DNA of 64,000 nt from the NCBI GenBank assembly GCA_037576215.1, contig JBANDB010000010.1, positions 1,922,001 through 1,986,000 on the forward strand. The letters run 5' to 3'. The stretch comes from Armillaria gallica. Its lineage: Eukaryota > Basidiomycota > Agaricomycetes > Agaricales > Physalacriaceae. The notes below the pieces were generated by a model, which did no database searches, was not told the DNA's origin, and worked only from the letters and a program-made list of their open reading frames with translations. The position numbers were made by a program, and so were the translations under genes. Numbering within the stretch: the first letter of the stretch is position 1; each line of letters begins with the position of its first letter. Below, one piece after another: positions 1 to 11,309 of this stretch.

Positions 1-1640
1 CCAGACACTGGAATGCACGAACCAGCATAAATATCTCGGAGTTCATGTTACCTCCTACCAGGATGACATTTTCTCTGACCATTTTGATCATAACTTATAA
101 CTTGGTGAAAGTCGCATCGATAGTCACCAATGTCACTACTATCAAGTTCCACGCTCTTGAACTACTTGGGCATTCTTCTCTCTGCACTGTAAATCGTTGA
201 CCCAGAGGAACTATTCCGTCCGGGTGTGAGCCTTGGTGTCAAGATAATGACTAGAGCAACGGCCTACGCCGGGGGAGAACAGCACCTCCTATCCATGAAC
301 CTTAAATTATGAATCATTGGACGGGAAGGACTACGGAGCAGAAGAAAAAACAGAAAGGATGTCATCTCCTGTTAATAAGTACATGATGCGTCCCCAGTCA
401 TAGCAGCCTCCTCGTCTGGCATGATATCCAATAATCAGCGGTCCAATGAGTATCGCAAGTCAACAGAAGTAACTCAGCGACAGTCAATTGAACCTGAGTA
501 CGGAACGACTTGGAGCGACCCAGCGCACAAGCTTGGAGTCGACCAGTCTCGGGGAGGGGACCTACTCAGCGCACAAGCTTGAGTAATGTCGCTTCCCGGA
601 GCCCTATAGATAGGGTGAAGTACACCTCCCACAGTCCTGGTGTCTCATTACAGCGCTCATAGAGCAGCTAGAGATACTGACATGCAGGAAAACGATGTTC
701 CGAGGGCGTTCAAGGTCTGGAGGGTGTGGAGACGTAAAGGGACGGCACGTAACGACAACCAGAGTCCAAGACGGTACGTCCGGCTCGTTATTTCGGCCCC
801 CTGGGTCCACGAACATTTCCAGGTCCAAGCTCCTGGCGAGGATGCAGTCCAAAGCCGCCAAAGTTTCGAATCCGGCGTCATCCGACCAATTTGCGAGCCA
901 TCCATCAAAGCAAACGCTCTCTATGCAACGTCTTGCAGCACACAAAGAGGTTTTTCAGATCTGAGGAGGCGAGGATTTGGGCCCAGGAAACAAACCGCGA
1001 AAATCGATGGTGGTGGTATGGACTGAGCACTGACAAGACTCGAAGGACGACCAGTATCTATCCCGCCAATCTACGAGAATTCTTTACATTATTTCCCATA
1101 CGACCATCACTTGAGATAAGGTCGTCAACGTTGACTGCCATTGCGCCCTATCGTCAGGGTTTGACGCGGTTTGTTCGTGTGTGTGGCTTCGTTCCCTTGG
1201 AGCAAATCTTTAGAGCAGAATACTGTTAATAAGAGGTCAGTTTTAGATGCAATATTGCAGTTACAGGCCGAAATTTTAATTTACAGAGCTAATTTGAGCC
1301 TATTTTGACTTGATTGGATGTGAGTTCAGACCCCCTCGTTAGGCGTTAGAAGATATGAAATAAGTTCAGTTCGGGTTCGGCTGTTAGGCGTTAGGTGAAG
1401 GTCGTCATAGTACAGTACTGCAAGTTCCGCAGGACTGCCGGGACTAGTAGCGGAGTTTTATTTAAGTAGCAGCAAAGCGCCACGTGCGCTTCTTTAAGTT
1501 CATTTTTATACACGGACAGGTGCGAGTTACGCGACTATCTATAACGCGGCTCACCAGGCTGACCTCGTTCGTTCTGTAGAGAAAGTCGGTATACAAGATC
1601 ATCTTCCTTCAACGCTTCCCTGAGCCATCTTCCAAGATTC
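1..1640. other. Intergenic, no supported gene
   Basis: Short frames occur on both strands, but none has a convincing start, splice signals or recognisable protein content. A motif containing CAGCGCACAAGCTTG occurs twice about 50 bp apart near 510-580. GTTAGGCGTTAG occurs at about 1338 and again near 1384. Both look like small local duplications. The last 100 bp should hold the promoter of the F-box gene that starts at 1649. Confidence 0.5.
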
Positions 1641-1648
1641 ACACCTCA

Positions 1649-3217
1649 ATGTCGTGCCTCACCTGCAGCAATTGCGGCTTCGTCAATCCCCTTTCTCCCG
1701 AGCCACAGTCAGACACTCTCAAAGCTACCCAGGGTTCCGACAGCCTCGTTTCACAGATTCTACGTGGGTCACGGCCATTGCTCGAATCTGACCATGCCTC
1801 GATAAACGACGAAATTGCGAAGCTAGAACGGTTGGGGTCTTGGTACAATGCGCAGCTTCATGCTGTCCTGAAATCCCTGGAAAATCGCAAGTCGGTATTC
1901 GCCCCCATCCGTCGTCTTCCCCGAGATATTCTCCTTGAAATCTTTCATTCTGTTTCCGACTCTTGGTGGCAGGATGATCATCATGCAGAAGAGGACGAGA
2001 GCACACATGATAGTCTAGACATGACTGGGCCTCTTTGGGTCTTGGGTAGCGTCTGTGGACTTTGGAGAGACATTCTGCATACCTCGCCAGCGTCCTGGGC
2101 TCGGTGTGTTTTGGTGAAGTCTCCTTTCTCCGAGCACGCTCCCGAGATATTGCAGGCATATCTCGAGCACACAGGCGAACACCCTCTCAGTCTGGTGGCC
2201 GTCTGTCACAGCCCCCCTCTCGCAGAATACGGCGAAATGATGTCCTTACTCGTTCAATTTTCCTATCGGTGGAAGAATGTGTGTATTCGAACCCAAGCGC
2301 ATTATATGCATCACTTGGAATCTGTGTTGCATTTTCCTCTCCTGCAGACAATTGAGATAGATATCTTTGATGATTACGGCTCTCCCGCGGAGATGTCCTC
2401 AGACATCTGCTTGAAAGCCCCGCAGCTATGGCAAGCAACTCTTCAAAGCCAGGGGATCGACCAAGTCAGGCTACCGTCCGGGATAACACATTATTCCGGA
2501 TATATCACTTGTGCAGAAGATCTACAGCTCCTTTCCCAGCTACCGAAGCTTAGAACGTGTCACATACCGTCCAGTGAGATGTCGCTGACCGATGCGGCGC
2601 CGGTGGTTATGGCGGAGCTCCGCCAACTCTATGTAGAGGATTCAGATACCCTCGATTTCCTAACGGCACCGATGCTCCAAAGCCTCATCATTGTTGAAGT
2701 TCCTGAGGGATCGTCGTCGTCGTCTGGCATCGCCCCCTTCCTCCGTCGATCTGGATGTCGTCTCGAGAGCTTGAGTATGTGCGCGCAAGGACCGTTGGCC
2801 TTGATCAGCAACATCTTCTCATTAGAAGCATGTTCTATGATCTCCCACCTCAAACTCGAACTCGGTACGGATTGGGATGGCATTTCCATGATCCTTGTCC
2901 CGTCCTCAAATTTACCCAATCTACGCCATCTCGTTCTCTGCTTTGAGTGTCCGTATATGTATCATACGCAGACGGAGAGACTTGCTTTCCTCGAAATGAT
3001 CCAGGGTCGCTGTAAAGCAGGACTACTGAAGACGATCGAAATTCAGTTTGGGTGGGTTAATTCTACTTCTCGCGATATAGAGGCCGACATTCGAGCTGCC
3101 ATTGGGGACAATGTGGAGATGCGGATCGAGGAGTGGAGCCCGCTGGATCTGGACTATCGGTACTCATTTTCAGGCCCAGAATTGCCCGAGTATCAGGTAA
3201 GGTTTCTATCTTCCTAG
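1649..3217 (+). CDS. F-box / leucine-rich repeat-type protein
   Basis: Single-exon gene of 522 codons starting with ATG. A Cys-containing N-terminus and a short coiled-coil (about residues 50-80) precede an F-box core around residues 84-100 (FAPIRRLPRDILLEIFHSV). The remaining roughly 400 residues show irregular leucine-rich spacing of the kind found in large Agaricomycete F-box families. F-box proteins usually bind Skp1 and act as substrate receptors of SCF ubiquitin ligases; the substrate cannot be guessed. There is no stop or frameshift, unlike the F-box relatives at 22.1-23.6 and 31.2 kb. The 3' end carries CAGGTAAGG just before the stop, so a short extra 3' exon is possible. Confidence 0.8.
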   Translation: MSCLTCSNCGFVNPLSPEPQSDTLKATQGSDSLVSQILRGSRPLLESDHASINDEIAKLERLGSWYNAQLHAVLKSLENRKSVFAPIRRLPRDILLEIFHSVSDSWWQDDHHAEEDESTHDSLDMTGPLWVLGSVCGLWRDILHTSPASWARCVLVKSPFSEHAPEILQAYLEHTGEHPLSLVAVCHSPPLAEYGEMMSLLVQFSYRWKNVCIRTQAHYMHHLESVLHFPLLQTIEIDIFDDYGSPAEMSSDICLKAPQLWQATLQSQGIDQVRLPSGITHYSGYITCAEDLQLLSQLPKLRTCHIPSSEMSLTDAAPVVMAELRQLYVEDSDTLDFLTAPMLQSLIIVEVPEGSSSSSGIAPFLRRSGCRLESLSMCAQGPLALISNIFSLEACSMISHLKLELGTDWDGISMILVPSSNLPNLRHLVLCFECPYMYHTQTERLAFLEMIQGRCKAGLLKTIEIQFGWVNSTSRDIEADIRAAIGDNVEMRIEEWSPLDLDYRYSFSGPELPEYQVRFLSS

Positions 3218-3229
3218 AACATGATGAGA

Positions 3230-5270
3230 CAGAGTTTGCCTAACCGAGAATCACTAGTGCTTGGGGTACTAGACAGCTTTGATAGATCCATGCTACCATG
3301 AGAATAGGTAACAGGAATTTGATGCTAATGTATGCGTGCAAGCAGTTGTTTACCGATCCAAGTGTGAGCCTTGTCTCGTGAAACTGGAGGGTTATGTCCG
3401 GAGTTCTTAAACCATCTGTACATCAGTGTCGGGTCGTCGAGCTGGGTTTGCTCAGGAAGCGTAGAAGTCTGAACTAAACCTCTGTCCAAGTCAGAAACCG
3501 CGTACCTACTCCGAGTCCGGGCTTAGTCTATCCATGAGCAATAGTGCCCCTCGAGAGAGTCGAACTCCATGCTGATTAGCATTGGACCCTTTTCTCTGTG
3601 AGTGCCCTGTTGGTTATCCGGTCTTTGACAACATGAACGCTGGCGAGGGACGGCTCTGGTCTGCCCATAAAGCGCGCATTCACCTGTTGCAGTGACGTCT
3701 GTCTTCCACAAAATGAAGATGAAGGGTGGCATTAGGACTGGAAGACACGATATGCTTTGTATACAATAAATCTAGGACAGATAAATATGATTGAGTCGAA
3801 TGGGTAAGAGACAACAAGCGCAGGCTACTGTCAAACGACGGACACGCTCTATTGCTGAAACCAGTCCCAGCCCTAAATTGGCTGTGGCCGGATATAATTG
3901 ACCTTCAACAATAAAGAACGACGAAATGCACCTTGATGGCGTACGTGCTAGGGAGAAGAGAGGAGAGAGAACAAAAATATCAAGCGAAAAGCATTGAGTA
4001 ATATATATCCGCAGACTTTGTCTGACATGGAGGGAAAGCGCCAGGGTTGGAATTTGTTCGATAACTCGGTCCTCGGGCTGCACCTCCGGTCTTTCAGCAA
4101 ATGAATTTTAAGACCTACGCGATGTCGAAATTGTGACTAATCTGTCCTCCAAGCGTCAGGGTGTCGACTCAGCGTTCCATATACCGCATAAACCCGAAGC
4201 AGCTGCTGAGCTCACCACTACAGAAAACAAAACGGATATCAGCACAAGCCAAACTGGATGTTGTTGGAAGAACCATACACCGCTTATTTTCCCACGACTC
4301 GAGGTAAACTCCCGCTCTTTTGAGCTCCCTCTCCACAATGGGAGTTTAGGGTAAACACCGAGTGCTTGAAATCGAGAATAACAGGTTCGCTGCAACACGA
4401 ATCCCACAAAAGATGTCCCTAGTCCTCCACCCGACTGTGCATGGTAGATCCCTAAGCAGTGCAAATCTTGCCCCGTCGATGCCAACGCTTTCCTGTCTTC
4501 GGTTCAGTGACTGCCGTATACGGACGAGCACTAGGAGCACTGACCTATTACCAGGCGTGTCGATACGCTCGCGGTGTTCCATAATAGAGCACACAACTGC
4601 ACCACCCGGAGTCGTGCTCGCAGTCCATATAGTAATACCACCATGGACGGGAACAGTCCTGCCTTGATTGGTCACATGGAAGGCGGTTTCGTTTTGACAG
4701 ATTCTCGGCAAGGTAGTGCGGCCAGAACTCGACGTGAACTGCCATTTTGATTGCGAAAAGAGGAGCGTTGGAACCACGGTGTTTGGATCCGCGGGGGGGT
4801 GCGATGAAATGGATGAGACGATCGTTGGTGTCGCCGTAGCGGCAGAGCATCCAGTGTCATCGGTCTACGTATCATCGGTGCGAGGGAAGTCGGTTGCATA
4901 CATTCCTTCTGAGGGGAGTTCGAAGGTGATAGTCGGATATGGGACAGATAACAAAAGCGACTAGTCCATGGTACACCCTCTAGAAGTGCTGCAGGACGTA
5001 GGACTCCAGAATCAGAGGGAGTACATCCATAAGACCGCTCGATCATTAGAACACCCCAAAGCGTGATCCTCGACCACTGTCGAATGTTGAACGCTCTGAA
5101 CAGCGAATTGTTGGAATCGGGGCCATCCCCTCTGAAAGGATGGGCCAGCGATGCATTTCAGCCCTAGTCACAGTGCTTTATGCGCCACTTCTCGACACGT
5201 AAATTTGTGGTTTCCAGGTCGTCTTCGACTAGATGTCAGCAAAATTCAAGATTTCTCTCTTTCCTCCAAA
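3230..5270. other. Intergenic with possible decayed coding trace
   Basis: No intact gene seen. On the minus strand between about 4960 and 4400 one frame reads as a Ser/Thr/Pro-rich segment followed by Cys- and Trp-containing sequence, for example RTTLPRICQNETAFHVTNQG. It looks protein-like but has no start and is cut by stops near 4965 and 4900. It may be the remnant of a secreted or membrane protein gene. The family is not recognised. Confidence 0.3.
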
Positions 5271-5274
5271 GAAC

Positions 5275-5375
5275 AGCGGCTCGAAACCACCGATTCTCTA
5301 CCTAGGCCTGCATGATCAAACGTGAGTGTGGAAATCGCCTGTTTGTGCACCAGTCTCTTGTTCGTTCGCTGGATG
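5275..5375 (+). repeat. Partial copy of the 6.1/13.1 kb repeat
   Basis: The stretch containing CGGCTCGAAACC and, further on, ATGATCAAACGTGAGTGTGG matches 6052-6110 in direct orientation and 13070-13110 in inverted orientation. Similarity is lower than between those two copies. It is an older, truncated third copy. Confidence 0.6.
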
Positions 5376-5869
5376 TATCAACGTGCGATATAGCAACATG
5401 GAAGTAACGGCATCTCGTCGTAGTGCTGAGAGACTTGTTGCCAGAAAAGGAGACAACGGCGCTACGTGAGCTCCCACTGACAATTCTCCTCGTGACGGCA
5501 GATGCTAGTGTGGCACTATCCAGGTGCTTTGAAACTCTCCATGCGCGACTTCAACCCCCCCCCCGGGGGTACTAATGTCGACGCTATAATAGGAAGATAC
5601 CGTCCACGTTCCAGCTTCATGAGAAAACGCTACAAAGATATAGGAAAATATCAGCTAAAGCACAAGGATCGGGAACTACCGTTCAGGAACTAACCGTGGC
5701 ACTGTATACCGAAAACTCACAAGTACGAAGTGCAGGATGGACATCAAGCGATATTGGTTGCGCAGCGGGAAGGCAAGAAATCCGGTACATGAGGATTGGA
5801 AAAGCGTGGTGTGAGCATAGCTGAGCTGTTCTGCCCGAGTGCCCCATCAGCCTACTTATAGCCGTATCT
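5376..5869. other. Intergenic, nothing recognised
   Basis: Contains an uninterrupted run of C then G residues (about 5556-5569) and a short open frame of about 60 codons on the plus strand without family resemblance. No gene is supported. Confidence 0.4.
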
Positions 5870-6180
5870 CAGGCTGGGGCCATTAGGCGTACGATCCAGT
5901 ATGTCAGATAATATAGAGATGAGACGGAGAGCCATGTCGGGAGAGCATAGTTACAGGTCTGAACGAGACCTCGTGAGGTAACGACAAGAGAGTCGGTCGC
6001 GTAGTTTGGTTCTCCATATGAGGCGTATCAACTTGGCTTTCCCTCTTTCACAGCGGCTCGAAGCCTTTGGTGTGATCAAACGTGAATGTGGAAGTTGCCA
6101 GTACTTTTCCACTGGTAGTTGGTTCACTAAAGGATTAGCGTGTTCTTTTGAGATAAGGAAAAAGTCTTGACAGCAGTTCA
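5870..6180 (-). repeat. Inverted copy of 13.0-14.0 kb segment, with HNH gene remnant
   Basis: Read on the minus strand, 5885-6000 nearly repeats 13895-14005, sharing CACGAGGTCTCGTTCAGACC and TACTGGATCGTACGCCTA. It also resembles codons 60-115 of the HNH-like gene at 20647. Positions 6000-6180 nearly repeat 13010-13165 in inverted orientation. Relative to the 13-14 kb copy, about 730 bp between these parts is missing. This copy keeps a short piece (TATATTATCTGACAT) that the 13.9 kb copy has lost, so each has decayed independently. It is non-coding now. Confidence 0.85.
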
Positions 6181-6469
6181 TTGATTTAGGGCGAGAGAGA
6201 AGGGTGGAGTAAAGAGTCGCGCAAGGTCGCATTCGGACGGATGAGAGTTACGATAACAACGCTGGCCACCGACTCTTCCTTCCACGGGTGATGAGCTTGT
6301 TTACGATCATTCATGGGCAAGGTAGACGGAAAATGGAGAGCGCTGCATGGTGTATTGGCATGGTAGCGACTGTACCTAATGAGAAACAAACGAGAGTGGG
6401 GAGGGGCTGGAGGGAAGGGCAGAGGGTGAATTAAGGGAAAGGCGAGGTAGTGCTCCTCGATGAGTGTAG

Positions 6470-7920
6470 CCCTCGCCGTCTTCTTTCTCATACGGAACTT
6501 TTGAATCTGGTTTACGAGACTATCACATGTCATCCTTTCTCTCCCACCTTGTTGTGAACACAAGTTGAGTCTGAACTCTGGGATGTAGTGAACAAAAGCA
6601 CTCACTTCAACGCCCAGATTGAATAGTCAGACTCGTGCCTCCGCGCTCGTCTTGATTCTTGAGCTTGAATCCAGATTCCACGACGCACGTCTTGGCTCTT
6701 GACTGAGGACACTCCGTTAACACTTAAAAAGGTTTCAATAATCCCACACATTCGGATACGGGGGAATCGAACCCCGAGCTGCCGCGGAAGAAATGACGAA
6801 AATCATAATGAGAGGCGGCAATATTAACTGTTACACCATATCCGATGGTGGCAGGATCAACATGACAAGGGGATCTCTCCAGCAAACACATTTCACGAAG
6901 TCAAGCTTCCATAGACAGGTCGCAGCCCAGTGAAAAGGGTGAACGAAGGAAAGGAACGACTTGGACTTGGGGGGCGTTGATGGAAAGGGGATGCGCGCGA
7001 CTCCGTAAGCCAGATCTCCGTGGAGGTATGATGCATTATTGACGTTTGAGTCGCATCGGATGGTACTAGAACTCGGTTTGGTATTGTGTGATGAACCGTT
7101 GCGAAGAGACTGAGGAGGAAACCTGAGGAAGAACGATGAAACGCTAAATTCTCCGCCGGATATCCACAGATTGAGCGCTAGAGGTGGAGATGGTCATGGT
7201 GCACTCCCTTCTTCCGTACGCGAGAGGACAGTTCCACGATTTAAGCCATTCTTCCTCTTCTGTGGTCTAAATTGATACCCAAGTTCGGTATGGCATCTTG
7301 TTATAAAGTGGTTTGGGAGTAGAAGAGAAGGCGCTTGTGCGTTGTGGTCGGGGAAGATGGAAGTAGGGTGTTGTGCACGGGGATTCTCTACTTGGGTGGT
7401 AAGAGCAGGCGATGGGAGAAATGGACGGATGTGATGACGCGTTGAAATCTGACCATTGAAGAGACATGCATCTGACTCTTGGGGTTGCGTCATGAGCTTA
7501 TTCACGGGCGGGCAGATGGAAAATTGATGGATGTATGAGGGCCGGATAGAGAGTGTTGTGACGTTCGGAAAGATGACGCCGTTGCGAGAGAGGGAAGCTT
7601 GACATGATATTCGAGGGCAGAAGGGCTGTGCGTAGCTGGTTATGAACATCAAATCAGGCAAGAGACGCTCTCTGCGCCAACAACTCGGTCGTATCCCAAA
7701 ACGCAAGTGTTCAATGGCAAATGGGAGCTGTTCCTCCGGCACATTCCATTGTGGGAGAGTATCAAGCTTGAGGTGCGACGATAGGGATATGACGCGGGCT
7801 CAATACGTGACTGAGGGCGCGAGGAACGTCGCAGTAGAGTGACGAGAACGTATGGAGCCCCCGTTGAGGCTCGTAGTGAGATGCGCGCGCAAAGGGATGA
7901 CGAGCTGGACGGGATGAAAG
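6470..7920. repeat. Tandem unit A of tRNA-Glu-associated repeat
   Basis: First of three direct units. Shared landmarks, in order: CTTTCTCATACG followed by TTTTGAATCTGGTTTACG; CACTCACTNC..CGCCCAGATT; a minus-strand tRNA-Glu; GCAAACACAT and GCTTCCATAG; CGCAGCCCAGTGAAAAGG; a GCGAGAGGAC block; AAGTTCGGTATGG; GAGCTTATTCACGGGC; and finally AGATGCGCGCGCAAAGGGATGA. All have counterparts at a similar spacing in units B and C. No coding capacity survives across the three copies, so the unit is not a gene family. Confidence 0.75.
6751..6845 (-). tRNA. tRNA-Glu (CTC), intron-bearing, probably decaying
   Basis: Acceptor stem TCGGATA pairs with TATCCGA. The anticodon stem GCCGC/GCGGC encloses CT-CTC-A, giving Glu anticodon CTC with an intron after position 37. 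Two departures from the copies at 9354 and 12903 suggest loss of function. The D-loop reads AACAGTTAA instead of AACGGCTAA. The T-arm has one extra C (TTCGATTCCCCC instead of TTCGATTCCCC). Confidence 0.8.
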
Positions 7921-9150
7921 AGCGCAGCCCTCGCTGTCTTCTTTCTCATACGCAACTTTTTGAATCTGGTTTACGCATGCCCTCCTTTTCTCTCCCGCCT
8001 GAGAAGTGTGCACAAGGTCTGGGATGAGTGTGCTGCAGTTGTAGTGAACGAAAGCACTCACTGCGACGTCCAGATTCAGGTTTAGATGAGAAGTTAAGTT
8101 TTAACTGTTAAACAAAGCATGGTCGCCGGCGTTAAAGACTGCATCCTCGACGGATTCGGATACAGGGAATCGAACCCCGAGATCCGGCAATGTTAGCTAT
8201 ATCCGATGCGGCACGAATTTATGTGCCAATGAAATCCCTCAGGCAAACACATCTCAGGACAACGTGGGGTCCGAGGCTTCCATAGTAGGGTCTCTCTATT
8301 CCGCAGCCCAGTGAAAAGGATGAGGAACTACTAGGTGGGAAGGGGATGTGCGCGCCTCATTCCTGCGGAGGTACGATGCTTGGGTGATGTACGGATGGTA
8401 CTCGAACTCGATGTTCGCGCAGAGGCAGGAGAGGGAATGACGATGAATCGCCAAATTCTCCGGCGCAGGGATGACCGGGACCCTTCGTCCGTGCGCGAGA
8501 GGACCCTTTCCACGACTTGGTTCTTCTGTGAAAGGTGGATTGATAGCTAAGTTCGGTATGGATGAAGATGCAAGTGTTGATGTTTGCGGTTTGAGGTAGA
8601 AGACGTCTCCGGGCTCGAATACTCGCTCGCCTTGGTCGTGTTGTGGCCGGGGAAGTAAGAGTCGTGCACTGAAATCCTCTTCCGGGAACCCAGAGCAGAG
8701 GGGGTAGGTGATGGGAGAGAGTGCGAATGGACCGCGGCGTGACGACATGCCATTGAAGAGACGTGGAGGTCGAATAGCGTTGCAAGTTAAGGTTCCATGA
8801 CGAGCTTATTCACGGGCAAGGAGATGGAAGGTGGATAGCAGAATGGACGTGCGCGTTGGTGTGCGAGTGGGAGGTGACCGCCTCTCTGGGATAAGGATAA
8901 AACGTTCGGAAACATGACGCCGTTGCGAGAGATGACATGAAAGACACGATAGGTTTTCGAGGGCAGGTCACGTAGACTGAGAGCATCAAATCAGGCAACT
9001 TAGACACCACCTGCGCTGAAAACTTGGTCGCATCCCCAAAACTCAGGTGGCGAGTCTGTTCAAAGACAACTACAGTGCCAGACTTGATGCGAGGAACAGC
9101 GCAATAGAGTGGCGAGATCGAGACTCCCTACTTGAGGCTGGTAGTCAGAT
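7921..9150. repeat. Tandem unit B of tRNA-Glu-associated repeat
   Basis: Same landmark order as unit A: CTTTCTCATACG at about 7943, CACTCACTGCGACGTCCAG at about 8056, the tRNA remnant at 8155, CGCAGCCCAGTGAAAAGG at about 8302, GCGCGAGAGGACCC near 8494, AAGTTCGGTATGG near 8549, and GAGCTTATTCACGGGCAAGG near 8803. The tRNA here is reduced to its ends. Confidence 0.75.
8155..8206 (-). pseudogene. tRNA-Glu remnant
   Basis: The acceptor stem (TCGGATA...TATCCGA) and T-arm (GGGGTTCGATTCCC) are preserved. Most of the D-arm, the whole anticodon arm and the intron are deleted, leaving 52 nt. It cannot make a functional tRNA. Its position in unit B matches that of the tRNAs in units A and C. Confidence 0.9.
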
Positions 9151-10480
9151 GCGTGCACAAAGAAAATCAAACAGAGAAAAGGAGAACAACCATGCTCATG
9201 CCATTGACTCTCCCTCCCAGGAAATATCTCGGGCGGTCCTTTCCGGTCGCCAAAGTCAATCAAAGTTCTTGAATCGCTGATTCCTGAATCGATCTACGTC
9301 TCTGTTAAATTTTAAAACTTGAAACTTGAAAAATATAACGTCATACATATGCATTCGGATACGGGGAATCGAACCCCGAGCTGCCGCGAAAAGTATCCAG
9401 CATTTATGCTAATGAAAGGCGGCAATGTTAGCCGTTACACCATATCCGATAACCGCAAAGCTCTAGTCAAAAACATCTCAGGAAGACAATGTGAGGTTTG
9501 GATGGGCTAGCGGTTCATGACACCCTTTCGTCCGCACGCGAGAGCACCCGGCAAGCGAGTCCCACGACTTGAGACGGTCTTCCTCTTCTGCGGTCGTGCT
9601 TTTGGGATGAATGGCAGGTCGGCATGGCATCTCGTGATAACGATGGATTGAGTTCGAGTGTTTATGTTTACGATTTGCGGCGAGAGAGGTTGAAGAGAAG
9701 GGACGAGACTTTGGAGTACCATCTCCTCTTCCTTGTCCGGATACTCGCACGCCTTGGCCGTGTCCCCACGCGACTCTGTGCGTTGTGGTCATGGAAGAAG
9801 GAAGTAGGGTGGAGCAAGGGTCGTGCACGAAGATCCTCTTCCGGGGAACTGAGAGCAGAAGTGTTGGTAAGAGAAGGCGATGGGAGAGTACGAAATGGAT
9901 AGAAGTAGTTCTTTACGTGACGACGCGCTGCAATGTGGCCGACACTATTTAAGAGACGTGGAGGTCGAATGGCATTGCGAGACATGTATGTTGGGGTTCC
10001 GTGATGAGCTTATTCACGGGCAAGCAGATGGAAGAATGGGTAGCGCAAAGTATGTTTGATAGACGTGCTTGTTGGTGCGAGCGTTAAGACGACTGGGAAA
10101 GAGGGTTCTGTGATGTTCGGAAAGATGCCGCCAGAGAGAATAAGGGAAGCTTGACATGTCGAAGGCAGAAGGGTTGTGCGTAGCTGGTTAGGTAGACTAT
10201 GAGCATCAAATCAGGCAAGAGGCGCGAGCGTCGCACCTTTACATCTACTCTGCACCAACAACAATGGGAGCTGTTCCTCCGACGCCAGCTCTCCGAGGCA
10301 CACCCCACACGACGCGGGCTCAATACTGCAGGACAGACTCGTCTGAGGGTGCAAGGAACGTCGCAGTAGAGTGACGAGATGGAGCTGTAGGTGACCGGGC
10401 TCCGTACTTGAGTTTGAGGCTGGTAGCCAGATGCGCGCGCAAAGGGATGACGATGCAGGGCGGGTAGATGTCGGTGGCCG
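9151..10480. repeat. Tandem unit C of tRNA-Glu-associated repeat
   Basis: Third direct unit with tRNA-Glu(TTC), AAACATCTCAGGAAGAC, the GCACGCGAGAG block, GAGCTTATTCACGGGCAAGC near 10006, and AGATGCGCGCGCAAAGGGATGA near 10431. It ends about 100 bp before the Mpv17-family gene. Its left part lacks the CTTTCTCATACG block seen in A and B. Confidence 0.7.
9354..9449 (-). tRNA. tRNA-Glu (TTC) with intron
   Basis: 96-nt gene. Acceptor stem TCGGATA/TATCCGA with discriminator A; D-arm GTGTAACGGCTAACA; anticodon stem GCCGC/GCGGC with loop CT-TTC-A, so anticodon TTC (reads GAA). An intron of about 24 nt follows position 37, the canonical place. The T-arm CGGGGTTCGATTCCCCG is perfect. This copy looks functional. 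It differs in anticodon from the copies at 6751 and 12903, although the bodies are nearly identical. Confidence 0.93.
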
Positions 10481-10577
10481 TTGACGCGTGAAAGGAAAGT
10501 CGGGCAAATTCAGGGCCAAAGTAGTGGCGGCGGAGAAATACCGGCCCTATCTGGGGCCCCGCTTGCCTTTTACCTTG

Positions 10578-11303
10578 ATGGCCTCTCTCTTCCGCGCGTA
10601 CAAGTCTGTCCTCTTCACTCACTCTACAACTGCCCACTAAGCCAATGACAGCGCGCTCCTCATCCGGCGGCCGATGCTCGCCCAGTGCGGCACCGCAGCC
10701 CTCCTCTTCGGCACCGGCGACATCATCGCCCAACAGCTCATCGAGAAGAAAGGTTTCAGGCGACACGACGTGCGTAGCCTTTTATCTGCCCCATCCTTCT
10801 CCTAACAAAGACGTAGTTCACTCGCACCGTCCGGCTGACATTCTACGGCGGCGCACTCTTCGGGCCCGTGATGACATGGTGGTACCAGTTCCTCAATCGC
10901 ATCCAGTTCGCCTCTCCCACCCGCGCCATCGTCTACCGCGTCTGGCTCGACCAAGCCGTGCTCACCCCTTTTGCCGTGGGCGCGTTCTTCACATGCATGT
11001 CTGTGCTGGAGGGCGTCCCGCAGGAAGCGTACCCGCGCATCCAGGCTGCATACGTCCCGACCATTCTCCGCAATTGGGGCGTCTTCATACCCACCCAGAT
11101 CATCAACTTTGCCCTCGTTCCGCATCATATGCGCTTCGTGGTGGTCAGCGTTGTCAGCTTGTTCTGGAGTGAGTGTTGCCTTTTCTTCATAGTCCCGCGC
11201 TGACACGTCAATAGACACGTACCTCAGTGCGGTGAATGCACGTCAAGCAAAGTTGGAGCAGGAGGAGAAGGAACACGAAAAGGTGCCCATGAAGGAGGTG
11301 TAG
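10578..11303 (+). CDS. Mpv17/PMP22-family membrane protein
   Basis: Four exons: 10578-10603, 10652-10769, 10817-11168 and 11215-11303, 194 aa. The Mpv17/Sym1/PMP22 family are small four-helix proteins of the mitochondrial inner membrane or peroxisome, linked to solute passage and stress tolerance. Family signatures are present in order: [16 protein letters not shown] near the N-terminus, then [48 protein letters not shown] and VSLFWNTYLS. Length matches the family. The first intron has an unusual GTCTGT donor but a good CACTAAG branch site, and its removal restores a continuous frame from the ATG. The gene abuts the tandem tRNA repeat units and is not disturbed by them. Mitochondrial versus peroxisomal location cannot be decided here. 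Confidence 0.93.
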
Positions 11304-11309
11304 CGGTAC

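Noticed and set aside
5550..5572. C/G homopolymer run as a possible structural element
   Set aside because: A single short C-then-G run can fold into a small hairpin but has no partner feature. It may be a sequencing or assembly artefact.
6470..10480. tRNA-Glu units as a tRNA-derived SINE family
   Set aside because: Two tRNAs keep complete clover-leaf and intron structure, units lie in tandem without target duplications, and no 3' poly-A or simple-repeat tail is seen. Tandem duplication explains it better.
10645..11172. 175-codon plus-strand ORF over the Mpv17-family gene
   Set aside because: Runs through a real intron in another frame. The spliced frame matches Mpv17/PMP22 throughout.
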